Shown here in pieces: positions 9,449-17,112 of a DNA stretch of 64,000 nt. Location: contig QHVI01000047.1 in NCBI GenBank assembly GCA_003223515.1, positions 1 through 64,000 on the forward strand. Direction: 5' to 3'. Numbering within the stretch: position 1 is the first letter of the stretch; every line of letters starts with the position of its first letter. The notes below the pieces were generated by a model, which saw only the letters and a program-made list of their open reading frames with translations, was not told the DNA's origin and searched no databases. The stretch comes from Candidatus Angelobacter sp. Gp1-AA117. GTDB taxonomy: Bacteria > Acidobacteriota > Terriglobia > Terriglobales > Acidobacteriaceae. The position numbers and the translations under genes are program-made.

Positions 9449-10960
9449 TTATTTTTCTTCGGCCTGCTTTTCCTCTGCCGGCTCTTCCGGCTCGGGAACT
9501 TCAGGCGCTGCAGTTTCTTCAGTTTGCCCTTGAGTATGGACTGCGGCTGCCTCGTCCGCTTCAGCGGCGAACTCTGCCTCGGCAGTTTGGCCAGTCTCCT
9601 GAACTTCTGAACTCAGGCTCTCATCCTGCTGCGCATCAGCATTAGCACTTGCACCAGCTTCTTCCGCCGCAGGGGCCTGACCGGCATCCAGACTGGAGAA
9701 GTAATTATTCACTGCAATGCTGATTTTTTCTACTGTTTTCGGGCCGACGCCGGGCAATTCTTCCAACTGCTCTGGAGTCATGTCTGCCAGGGCCTCAACC
9801 GTAGTGATACCAGCCTCATTCAGCTTCTGAATGAGCTGCTCGCCCAGATCAGGAACGCTCTCCAGCGGGGTGGCCTGCTGGGTGACCAGGCTGGCCATCT
9901 GCTGCTCGACTTCCTGGCGCTTCTCTTCTTCGCTCTTGATATCGATCTTCCAGCCCAGCAGCTTGGCCGCCAAGCGGACGTTCTGGCCCTTTTTGCCAAT
10001 AGCCAGCGAGAGCTGGCTGTCATCTACCACGACTTCCAGATGCTTCTGGCCAGGATCAACCACCGTAACGCGGCTCACCTTGGCGGGTTGCAGGGCTTTC
10101 TCGGCGAAGACCACCGAGTCTTCGTGGTATTCGATGATGTCGATCTTCTCGCCGCGCAGTTCACGAATGATGGACTGCACACGCATGCCTTTCATGCCCA
10201 CACAGGCGCCCACGGCGTCCACGTCTTTGTCTTTGGACATGACTGCGATCTTGGTGCGCTCGCCCGCCTCGCGGGCGATAGCGCGAATCTGCACCGTGCC
10301 GTCGTAAATTTCAGGCACTTCTGTCTGGAAGAGGTTCTGCACCAGCTCCGGCGCAGCCCGTGAAACGATCACGGCCGGGCCTTTGGAATTCTTATCCACA
10401 CGCGACAGCACCACCCGGACGCGCTCGCCCATGGCAAATGACTCCAGCCGCGATTGCTCTTTCCTGGGCATACGCGCTTCGGCCTTGCCGATGTCGAAGA
10501 TCACCTCGGGGCCTTCGATGCGTTTCACAGTTGCGTTCAGAATCTCGCCCACGCGGTTGATGTACTCTTTGTAGATGGTCTCGCGCTCGGCCTCGCGCAC
10601 CTTCTGGAAGATGATCTGCTTGGCGATTTGCGCGGAGATGCGTCCCAAACCCTCGGTTGATTTCAGGAAGCGCACTTCCCCGCCGACCTCGGCGTTCTCG
10701 TCGATGGTCTTGGCTTCTTCCAGCGAGATTTCAAGCTGGGGATCTTCAATGTCGTCTTCAGACGGAAGAATGCTCTTCACCGCGTAGACACGGATCATGC
10801 CGCTGGTCTTGTCCAACTCGCCAATGAGATTTTCCTGGCTTTTGTCCTTCTTGCGGGTGGCGGCCACAATGGCGTCCTCCACCGCGCTGACGACAATCTG
10901 CGGATCAATCCCTTTTTCGCGACTCAGCGCATCAATGACGTTGTAAATCTCGCTTGCCAT
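9449..10960 (-). CDS. nusA: Transcription termination/antitermination factor NusA
   Basis: A 503-residue NusA: N-terminal RNAP-binding domain, S1 domain (about 135-200), two KH domains (about 210-345, including VGMKGMRVQSI and AIGKKGQNVRLA), then a helix-hairpin-helix/SAM-like segment (ESVPDLGEQL, LPGVGPKTVEKI) and a low-complexity Ala/Glu-rich acidic tail from about 435. It modulates RNA polymerase pausing and termination. The usual neighbour ylxR is not present in the 76-bp gap to infB. Confidence 0.96.
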   Translation of the reverse strand: MASEIYNVIDALSREKGIDPQIVVSAVEDAIVAATRKKDKSQENLIGELDKTSGMIRVYAVKSILPSEDDIEDPQLEISLEEAKTIDENAEVGGEVRFLKSTEGLGRISAQIAKQIIFQKVREAERETIYKEYINRVGEILNATVKRIEGPEVIFDIGKAEARMPRKEQSRLESFAMGERVRVVLSRVDKNSKGPAVIVSRAAPELVQNLFQTEVPEIYDGTVQIRAIAREAGERTKIAVMSKDKDVDAVGACVGMKGMRVQSIIRELRGEKIDIIEYHEDSVVFAEKALQPAKVSRVTVVDPGQKHLEVVVDDSQLSLAIGKKGQNVRLAAKLLGWKIDIKSEEEKRQEVEQQMASLVTQQATPLESVPDLGEQLIQKLNEAGITTVEALADMTPEQLEELPGVGPKTVEKISIAVNNYFSSLDAGQAPAAEEAGASANADAQQDESLSSEVQETGQTAEAEFAAEADEAAAVHTQGQTEETAAPEVPEPEEPAEEKQAEEK

Positions 10961-11116
10961 ACGCTTCCTTGAAAAAATCTATAAATGCGTGACCGCACTG
11001 ATCTGCGGCATATAAATGTCTTCGCTCACGTTTCCGTAACTCTCGCACTCGTCACTCGCATCAATGATCAGGGCTGAGTGCTAACCTGTCCCGGCTTGCT
11101 GTGGACTGCTGAGTGC
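10961..11116. other. Spacer between rimP and nusA
   Basis: 156 bp without an ORF. GCTGAGTGCT occurs twice (about 11073-11083 and 11109-11117) in otherwise unremarkable sequence. No terminator or promoter was clear; rimP and nusA are probably co-transcribed. Confidence 0.4.
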
Positions 11117-11611
11117 TTAGATTTCCGGCACCAGATTGGCCTTTTCTATGTTGGCCAATTCAACTTCAACTTTCTGTCCCTGGGGAGCATGGCCGGGCTT
11201 AGGCTTCTTCTTGCCGCTTACGGTTTCGAGCGACAGCCTGCCGTTTTCAACACTCTCCAGCCGTCCATCAAAATGGCGGTTGCCATTGACCGGCTCGCGC
11301 GTCATCACTTTGATGCGGCTGCCGATGAACCGCGGATAATCCTGCGGTCGCAGCGTGCGATCCAGCCCCGGAGAAGAAACCTCCAGCGTGTACGAACCGC
11401 CAGGAACGGCATCCTCCACGTCGAGCACCGTAGAAACTTCACGGCTGACGTTGGCGCAATCCTCGTGGGTCACGCCTTCCGGCTTATCAATGGTGATTCG
11501 CAGCGTGCGGGCCTTGCCTCCGCCCTTCAGTTCCACTTCAACAAGTTCAACACCGTGAGTGGTGGCTACCCGCTCGGCGATATTACGGATTGTTTCGAAC
11601 TCTCCGGCCAT
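11117..11611 (-). CDS. rimP: Ribosome maturation factor RimP
   Basis: A 164-residue RimP for 30S assembly. GVELVEVELKGGGKARTLRI near residue 19 and the DCANVSREVSTVLD stretch with LEVSSPGLDRTL are family hallmarks. The frame is open to 11641 with a TTG start, but the ATG at 11611 places GVELV at the usual distance from the N-terminus. First gene of the nusA-infB operon. The C-terminus is Lys-rich (KKKPKPGHAPQGQ). Confidence 0.92.
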   Translation of the reverse strand: MAGEFETIRNIAERVATTHGVELVEVELKGGGKARTLRITIDKPEGVTHEDCANVSREVSTVLDVEDAVPGGSYTLEVSSPGLDRTLRPQDYPRFIGSRIKVMTREPVNGNRHFDGRLESVENGRLSLETVSGKKKPKPGHAPQGQKVEVELANIEKANLVPEI

Positions 11612-11642
11612 TGAAACGAAACTGAAGGTGGCATTCTGCAAC

Positions 11643-11671
11643 CCAAAAATAAAGTGGGCCTTTCGCCCACT
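11643..11671 (-). terminator. Intrinsic terminator/attenuator-like hairpin upstream of rimP
   Basis: On the minus strand AGTGGGC - GAAAG - GCCCACT (11671-11653) forms a perfect 7-bp stem, directly followed by TTATTTTT. The geometry is that of a rho-independent terminator. It ends about 30 nt before the rimP ATG, so it would stop or attenuate transcription arriving from upstream. Confidence 0.55.
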
Positions 11672-11987
11672 GGTATGCCCGCCACGGATTTGGGACTACA
11701 AACCCACCCCAAGTCGCTCCTACAGACTTGAAGCCGAACCAGTTACAACACTTAATGATACGCCCAAACAGAGGCAATTAGCAATTCAAAGAACTCTGGT
11801 TCTGGTGCACTGATGATTAGATGTGGTAGCCGTGGGCGATGATTCAAGCTGTAACCGCAAATGACGCTCAGGGCGCAAACATGACGCAGAAACCACTCCG
11901 CTGTAAGTAGATGTCAGGCAAAGAGTTCTCACTCTATCAAAGGCTGCTGTTCTGCTTTATCATTTCCAGCCACCAGGAGGGGTTCGT
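11672..11987. other. Non-coding gap between rimP and mscL with REP-like sequence
   Basis: About 316 bp without a convincing gene. The minus strand of 11672-11740 contains CTGTAGGAGCGACTTGGGG and a conserved-looking stretch running into the terminator hairpin. The small ORF across it (starting at 11777) looks like translation of a dispersed acidobacterial repeat rather than a protein. 11855-11890 has a degenerate CGCAAATGACGC repeat. No tRNA cloverleaf could be drawn on either strand. Confidence 0.4.
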
Positions 11988-12413
11988 ATGTTCAAAGGAT
12001 TTCGCCAGTTTGTGATGCGCGGCAACGTGATGGATCTGGCAGTGGCCGTAGTCATCGGCGCTGCTTTTGGCGCGGTGGTCACCTCTTTTGTTACGAGCAT
12101 TCTTACGCCGCTGATCGCCGCTATTATCGGCAAACCGGATTTTTCCGCTTTTAATGTGACCGTGAATGGCGCAGTGATCTCGTACGGCATTTTTCTGAAC
12201 GCGCTGATCAGTTTCCTGCTGGTGGCTGCCGCCGTGTACTTCTTTATGGTTGCTCCCATGAATGCCTGGAAAGCACGTGCCGCCCGCAGCGCCGTGCCTG
12301 CCGATCCAACCACGAAGAAATGTCCGGAGTGCGCCACCGAAATCCCGATTGCCGCGCGCAAATGTCCCTTCTGCACCTCCGTAATAGGTCAGGTGCAGAA
12401 CACACCTGCATAG
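11988..12413 (+). CDS. mscL: Large-conductance mechanosensitive channel MscL with C-terminal zinc ribbon
   Basis: A 141-residue MscL. The N-terminus FKGFRQFVMRGNVMDLAVAV and the TM1 pore helix VVIGAAFGAVV are canonical; TM2 is about residues 62-85. Instead of the usual cytoplasmic helix bundle, residues about 103-133 form a Cys4 zinc ribbon (CPECATEIPIAARKCPFC). The channel opens on hypo-osmotic shock. AGGAGG lies 8 nt upstream of the ATG. The zinc-ribbon tail may act in assembly or gating; its role is unknown. Confidence 0.93.
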   Translation: MFKGFRQFVMRGNVMDLAVAVVIGAAFGAVVTSFVTSILTPLIAAIIGKPDFSAFNVTVNGAVISYGIFLNALISFLLVAAAVYFFMVAPMNAWKARAARSAVPADPTTKKCPECATEIPIAARKCPFCTSVIGQVQNTPA

Positions 12414-12841
12414 CGCTTCAGGGCTCGATATGCAGCACGTCGCCCTCTGCCGGGAGTTCGCGCGAATGCTTGCCTAAGGGCGAGAGCGTCACATGGTTCT
12501 GCCGAGAGCACTGGAGCAGGAACAACAGGCACGCTGAGCCGGGGCTGCAAAGATTGCACTGCTTAAAATATGTTCCGTTGGATACGAATGCGGTGGCCAA
12601 TTGCATGCCGATATCTGTTTGACCCAACTTTTCCTAAAATGTTATAAAGATTAGTTTTAGCTTGGCTTGGGCCGACTGGCAGAATGCTCGATCCAGTTGA
12701 ATTCTGTCGGTTCTGGCGCAGGCAAGCAGTTCCGACGCGGCCAAACCTCAACCATCGTTCTTGATGTGGAAGCGCGTTTCCGGAATACGTTGACGCAGTT
12801 AAACCAAAGTCCACAATTTTTTAGTTTTTCGGAGGATTTCT
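12414..12841. other. Gap and long leader upstream of the pyrophosphatase gene
   Basis: 428 bp. It contains the promoter at 12619-12648 and, after it, a leader of about 187 nt with no recognisable riboswitch. A reverse ORF at 12418-12627 (69 codons) ends next to the mscL stop; its sequence (ending AEGDVLHIEP) is not random-looking but I do not recognise it, and it could be a gene remnant. AGGA with good spacing precedes the downstream ATG. Confidence 0.4.
12619..12648 (+). promoter_or_regulatory. Sigma-70-type promoter for hppA
   Basis: TTGACC (12619-12624), an 18-bp spacer and TATAAA (12643-12648). It is the best -35/-10 pair in the gap and points at the pyrophosphatase gene, predicting a start near 12655. 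Confidence 0.5.
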
Positions 12842-15436
12842 ATGCACACCTCAACGGGCCGTGTTGTTGCTCCTGTGCGCCGCATGGTTGTGGCGGTGGC
12901 AGCAATATTGATGATGATGGCGTGTGTTGCGCCATTGGCCCTGGCTCAACCGCAGGGGCAAAATACCCAGCCACCGCCGACCCAGCAGCAACCCGGCTCC
13001 ATTACCAATCCCCAGCCGGGAGCCATCACCCAGGAACACGTGGCCAATCCTCCCGGGAACGCTCCCGCCCATGAAGCCGGCGGCGAGGCCAATCTCAAGT
13101 TGCCTGACCTGTCTCGCGTCTCATTTCTGGACGGCAGGATTGACGGCTACAAGTTGCTCTCCATCGGCCTGATCTTCTGCGCGCTGGGCGGGCTCTTCGG
13201 CCTGATGATCTACATGCAGTTGAAAAACATGGCTGTACACCGCACCATGCTGGAGATCTCTGAACTGATCTATGAGACCTGCAAGACCTATCTGGTCACG
13301 CAGGGCAAGTTCATCCTCATCCTCGAGGCATTTATTGCAGTCATTATTGCGTTGTATTTCGGCTTCCTGCTCAAGTTCGAGGCGATGCGCGTCATCATTA
13401 TTCTGCTGTTCAGCCTGGTAGGCATTGCCGGCAGCTATGGCGTGGCGTGGTTTGGAATCCGGGTGAATACGTTTGCTAACTCGCGCACCGCTTTTGCCGG
13501 ACTGCGTGGCAAGCCTTATTCCATTTATGCCATTCCCTTGAAGGCGGGCATGAGCATTGGCATGTTGCTGATCAGCGTGGAATTGCTGATTATGCTCTGC
13601 ATCCTTTTATTCATTCCGCGCGACTATGCCGGCCCGTGTTTCATCGGGTTCGCCATCGGAGAATCGCTGGGCGCGGCGGCACTGCGCATCGCCGGTGGCA
13701 TCTTCACCAAGATCGCCGATATCGGCTCTGACTTGATGAAGATCGTCTTCAAGATCAAAGAAGATGATGCCCGCAACCCTGGCGTCATCGCCGACTGCAC
13801 CGGTGACAATGCCGGCGATTCGGTCGGTCCGAGCGCTGATGGCTTTGAAACCTACGGCGTGACCGGCGTGGCGCTGATTACCTTCATCCTGCTGGGAGTA
13901 AGAAACCAAACCATCCAGGTGGAACTACTGGTGTGGATCTTCGTGATGCGCATCATGATGCTGGTGGCCAGCGCTGTCTCTTACTTCGTGAACGAAGCCA
14001 TTGCCAAAGCAAAGTACGCAAACTCTGATGAGATGAATTTCGAAGCGCCATTAACGTCGCTGGTATGGATCACTTCATTCGTCTCCATCATCCTGACCTT
14101 CATCGTCTCCAAACTGATCATTCCCGATCTCGGTGGGGACGGGACCCTGTGGTGGAAGCTCTCGACCATCATCTCCTGCGGGACGCTCGCCGGCGCGATC
14201 ATTCCCGAACTGGTAAAGGTCTTCACTTCTGTAGAATCGCGGCACGTGAAAGAAGTGGTCACTTCGTCAGAAGAAGGCGGGGCCTCGCTGAATATTCTTT
14301 CCGGACTGGTTGCCGGTAACTTCTCAGCTTTCTGGCTGGGAATCAGCATTGTCGTCCTCATGGCTACGGCCTATTACGTAAGCACATTGGGCCTGGGAAA
14401 TCCTGGTCCGCAGCAATGGATGCTGGCGCCCGCGGTCTTTGCTTTCGGCCTGGTGGCCTTCGGCTTCCTGGGCATGGGCCCGGTGACCATTGCCGTGGAC
14501 TCCTACGGCCCCGTCACCGACAACGCTCAGTCGGTCTACGAACTGTCGCTGATCGAAAACGTTCCCAACGTGCAGCAGGAAATCAAGAGAGACTTCGGCT
14601 TTGACGTGAAGTTCGAACGGGCCAAGCACCTGCTGGAAGCCAATGACGGTGCGGGCAACACCTTCAAGGCCACGGCCAAGCCGGTGCTGATCGGCACCGC
14701 TGTAGTAGGCGCCACCACCATGATCTTTTCCATCATGATGGCGCTTACCGATGGCTTGACCCGCGATACCGTAAACCTTTCGCTGCTGCACGCGCCCTTT
14801 GTGCTGGGGCTGATCAGCGGTGGCGCTATCATCTACTGGTTTACCGGAGCATCTATCCAGGCAGTAACCACCGGAGCCTATCGCGCCGTGGAGTTCATCA
14901 AGAAGAACATCCGCCTCGAAGGCGTGGAAAAAGCGTCAGTCGAGGACAGCAAGAAGGTAGTGCAGATATGCACGCAGTACGCTCAGAAAGGCATGTTCAA
15001 TATCTTCCTGACGGTGTTCTTTGCCACTCTGGCCTTTGCCTTTGCCGAGCCTTACTTCTTCATCGGCTACCTGATCTCCATCGCCGTGTTCGGCCTCTAC
15101 CAGGCCATCTTTATGGCCAATGCCGGCGGCGCGTGGGACAACGCCAAGAAAGTAGTGGAGGTGGAACTGAAGCAGAAAGGCACGCCCCTTCACGATGCGA
15201 CTGTCGTAGGCGACACTGTGGGTGATCCGTTCAAGGACACCTCTTCGGTGGCGCTGAACCCGGTCATCAAGTTCACCACGCTGTTTGGCCTGCTGGCGGT
15301 GGAACTGGCAGTGAGGCTTACCCGCGAGCAGGGCGTTACCACCAGCCATATCCTTGCCCTGATCTTCTTCGCGATCTCTGTGACGTTCGTGTGGAGGTCC
15401 TTCTACTCTATGCGCATCGGCGCACAGAAAGCATAG
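12842..15436 (+). CDS. hppA: Membrane-bound proton-translocating pyrophosphatase
   Basis: An 864-residue ion-pumping pyrophosphatase that couples PPi hydrolysis to H+ (possibly Na+) export. Catalytic motifs are present but divergent: DIGSDL near residue 293, EDDARNPG, IADCTGDNAGDSVG near 315, DSYGPVTDNA and GDTVGDPFKDTS. GNTFKAT near 605 has Lys where K+-dependent enzymes have Ala, suggesting a K+-independent type. Unusually, the protein starts with a signal peptide (cleavage after ALA, about residue 35) and a Pro/Gln-rich segment (36-75) before the first channel helix. Strong ribosome site (GGAGG). Single gene with its own terminator. Confidence 0.94.
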   Translation: MHTSTGRVVAPVRRMVVAVAAILMMMACVAPLALAQPQGQNTQPPPTQQQPGSITNPQPGAITQEHVANPPGNAPAHEAGGEANLKLPDLSRVSFLDGRIDGYKLLSIGLIFCALGGLFGLMIYMQLKNMAVHRTMLEISELIYETCKTYLVTQGKFILILEAFIAVIIALYFGFLLKFEAMRVIIILLFSLVGIAGSYGVAWFGIRVNTFANSRTAFAGLRGKPYSIYAIPLKAGMSIGMLLISVELLIMLCILLFIPRDYAGPCFIGFAIGESLGAAALRIAGGIFTKIADIGSDLMKIVFKIKEDDARNPGVIADCTGDNAGDSVGPSADGFETYGVTGVALITFILLGVRNQTIQVELLVWIFVMRIMMLVASAVSYFVNEAIAKAKYANSDEMNFEAPLTSLVWITSFVSIILTFIVSKLIIPDLGGDGTLWWKLSTIISCGTLAGAIIPELVKVFTSVESRHVKEVVTSSEEGGASLNILSGLVAGNFSAFWLGISIVVLMATAYYVSTLGLGNPGPQQWMLAPAVFAFGLVAFGFLGMGPVTIAVDSYGPVTDNAQSVYELSLIENVPNVQQEIKRDFGFDVKFERAKHLLEANDGAGNTFKATAKPVLIGTAVVGATTMIFSIMMALTDGLTRDTVNLSLLHAPFVLGLISGGAIIYWFTGASIQAVTTGAYRAVEFIKKNIRLEGVEKASVEDSKKVVQICTQYAQKGMFNIFLTVFFATLAFAFAEPYFFIGYLISIAVFGLYQAIFMANAGGAWDNAKKVVEVELKQKGTPLHDATVVGDTVGDPFKDTSSVALNPVIKFTTLFGLLAVELAVRLTREQGVTTSHILALIFFAISVTFVWRSFYSMRIGAQKA

Positions 15437-15454
15437 CTCTGGTTTGCAGTTGAG

Positions 15455-15490
15455 GAACGCCCGCCGGAAACGGTGGGCGTTCTTGTTCTT
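15455..15490 (+). terminator. Rho-independent terminator of hppA
   Basis: GAACGCCCGCC (15455-15465) pairs with GGTGGGCGTTC (15472-15482) through an 11-bp stem with one G-T pair and a 6-nt loop, followed by TTGTTCTT. It lies 18 bp after the hppA stop. Confidence 0.8.
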
Positions 15491-15535
15491 AGCGTTGGCT
15501 GATAGAAGCAGTCTTGGGGTAAACTGAAGGACATT

Positions 15536-15988
15536 ATGTCAAGCAATTTCGACATTATCGTGCGCAAAGAGGACACAAAAGAAATTCAGTTGATCTGTGA
15601 AGTTAAAGTGCTTCGGAACCAGTTGGACGATGCTGAGATTCAGTTGAAGAAATCAATGGCCGGGCTTTCATGCCCTTTGGGGCTTTTGGTCACACCCGAT
15701 GTTCTCAGGGTCTATATGGATCGTTATACTTCAGATAATCCGGCTCAATCAGTGGAGCGGATAGGTGAGTTCGATGCACGACCACTCTTCCGTCACATGT
15801 ACACTGCTAAGAAAATCGAATCAGAGCCTGATTTTGAAGCGGTAGTGCAGCATTGGCTTGAGAGTCTGCCACAAACATTTTCATCGGAGCACATGGACGA
15901 TAAGCGCCTTGCTGCAGTTCTAGGCACTTTCATTCTTCCCGCAATCGCAACCGGTAGCGTGAGTGCAGCGGCCCCTCGATACGTCTAA
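15536..15988 (+). CDS. Putative PD-(D/E)XK nuclease-like protein
   Basis: A 150-residue protein I do not recognise by name. FDIIVRKEDTKEIQLICEVKV has the spacing of the PD-(D/E)XK core (Asp6, then Glu-Val-Lys in a hydrophobic strand near 23-25), and LSCPLGLLVTPDVLRVYMDRY resembles the following strand of type I restriction R-subunit N-terminal domains. Size fits a stand-alone nuclease domain. AAGGA precedes the ATG. It is translationally coupled to the PIN-like gene. Codon use looks more AT-rich than the flanking genes, suggesting transfer. Function as a toxin, defence nuclease or repair enzyme is open. Confidence 0.55.
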   Translation: MSSNFDIIVRKEDTKEIQLICEVKVLRNQLDDAEIQLKKSMAGLSCPLGLLVTPDVLRVYMDRYTSDNPAQSVERIGEFDARPLFRHMYTAKKIESEPDFEAVVQHWLESLPQTFSSEHMDDKRLAAVLGTFILPAIATGSVSAAAPRYV

Positions 15989-15989
15989 C

Positions 15990-16643
15990 GTGGCTAAGCA
16001 TGTCTTTGTAGAAACTAACTGGGTAGTAGATTACTGCGCTCCAGCACACTTTAAGGTGCCTGAAGCTGTGGAACTGCTGGACAAAGCGCAAAACGGCGAG
16101 TTCACTTTGCACTTGCCTAGTATCTGTATCACCGAAGCCAGAAATGTAATATCCAGAAGATTTGATCCCGTTAAGCAGATCACGTCTTTTCGTAAATATC
16201 TGAAATGGGCTAAAGCAAAAGGCGCAGTGGCTACTGAGGATGAAGAAGCTGTTCGAAGAGTGCTCGATATCTATCAGAAAACCGCCGAAGCGGAATTCGT
16301 GAACCTTGAAACTGGTCTTAAAAAGCTTTTTCAAACTCCACAACTTCAGGTTTTTGCATTGAATGAAGCAATGCTGGCCCAAGCCGTACTCCTTGCCGGC
16401 GAACAACTGGATTTGCATGCCTTTGATATCTCAGTGCTTGCCGCTGTGCTGGTCAGGTCTGGTGAGCTCAGAATGCAGGACCGGAATGCGGAGCTGTTCT
16501 TCTGTGAATTGGACTCCGATCTGCAGCCTTGGGCCAAACGGGGAAGTTATCGTCCGCAGTTGCGAAGTCTTTATGACGCGGCTCGCGTCTGGGTATATGG
16601 AGATTACGAGATCCCCCGATCACCGGATCACCCGATCTCCTAG
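15990..16643 (+). CDS. PIN-domain-like putative ribonuclease
   Basis: About 217 residues from the GTG at 15990, one base after the previous stop; an overlapping GTG at 15963 is possible. The N-terminus HVFVETNWVVDY matches the first PIN strand (Glu for the usual Asp), LPSICITEARNVI gives the second acidic position, and FDISVLAAVL with DRNAELFFCELDSDL the C-terminal ones. PIN domains are Mg2+-dependent RNases, often toxins. The last about 12 codons run into a GATC-rich repeat. Convergent with, and 4 bp overlapping, the next gene. Confidence 0.6.
   Translation: MAKHVFVETNWVVDYCAPAHFKVPEAVELLDKAQNGEFTLHLPSICITEARNVISRRFDPVKQITSFRKYLKWAKAKGAVATEDEEAVRRVLDIYQKTAEAEFVNLETGLKKLFQTPQLQVFALNEAMLAQAVLLAGEQLDLHAFDISVLAAVLVRSGELRMQDRNAELFFCELDSDLQPWAKRGSYRPQLRSLYDAARVWVYGDYEIPRSPDHPIS
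16608..16640. repeat. GATCACCCG-type palindromic repeat
   Basis: A 33-bp segment of GATCNCCCG/GATCACCGG units, nearly palindromic overall (GAGATC ... GATCTC at the ends). It encodes the final residues of the PIN-like protein and covers the overlap with the convergent gene. Confidence 0.55.
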
Positions 16644-17056
16644 AAGTTTCCCGGCGTCCTCGGAATATTAACTGGCGGCGGTTCGGTGTGTAACGGCTTG
16701 CCGGTCCCCTCTCTCATCTTTTCTTTTACTTTTTTGGCCAGCTTCTCCACCTCTTCCGCCTTGCGGACTACATCCAGTGATAGCATGTTCTCGTTGCTTT
16801 TATCAACTGCATCTTTGAGTTCACTGGCGAGTTGGTAGAGCTTTTGGGTGTCTTCTTTTATCTCGTCCTGCCGCTTTTTGTTGGCCGCCTTCTGCATGCG
16901 GTCTTCCATTTCCTGCTGTTGTTCCGTGGTGCGCGTTCCCGGTATCGCTTGGGAAGAAGCAGAGCGCAGAGCAGGAACACAGGCAAGGATGAGCACCGCG
17001 AAGGCCAGAAAAATTCCAGACAGAAAAATGACTTTGCGCACATCGACCTCTTGCAT
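16640..17056 (-). CDS. Hypothetical exported coiled-coil protein
   Basis: 138 residues. A hydrophobic segment at about 7-27 ending in a Cys and then SSQAIPG suggests a signal peptide, perhaps a lipoprotein signal (LILAC). The rest is highly charged and helical (EEVEKLAKKVKEKMRE), typical of a coiled coil, with a Pro-rich tail PPPVNIPRTPGNF. I know no characterised homologue. Divergent from the MscS gene, about 56 bp apart. Confidence 0.7.
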   Translation of the reverse strand: MQEVDVRKVIFLSGIFLAFAVLILACVPALRSASSQAIPGTRTTEQQQEMEDRMQKAANKKRQDEIKEDTQKLYQLASELKDAVDKSNENMLSLDVVRKAEEVEKLAKKVKEKMREGTGKPLHTEPPPVNIPRTPGNF

Positions 17057-17112
17057 GTAAGTATCCCGATTATAACCAGTCCTGTTGCTCAGATATAATC
17101 CGCTTCGAGGAC

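Noticed and set aside
11672-11760. Possible tRNA ending ...CCA on the minus strand
   Set aside because: No T-loop consensus and the acceptor ends do not pair.
11583-11777. 64-codon minus-strand ORF overlapping the rimP start
   Set aside because: Reads as translation of a dispersed repeat and the terminator hairpin; no ribosome site.
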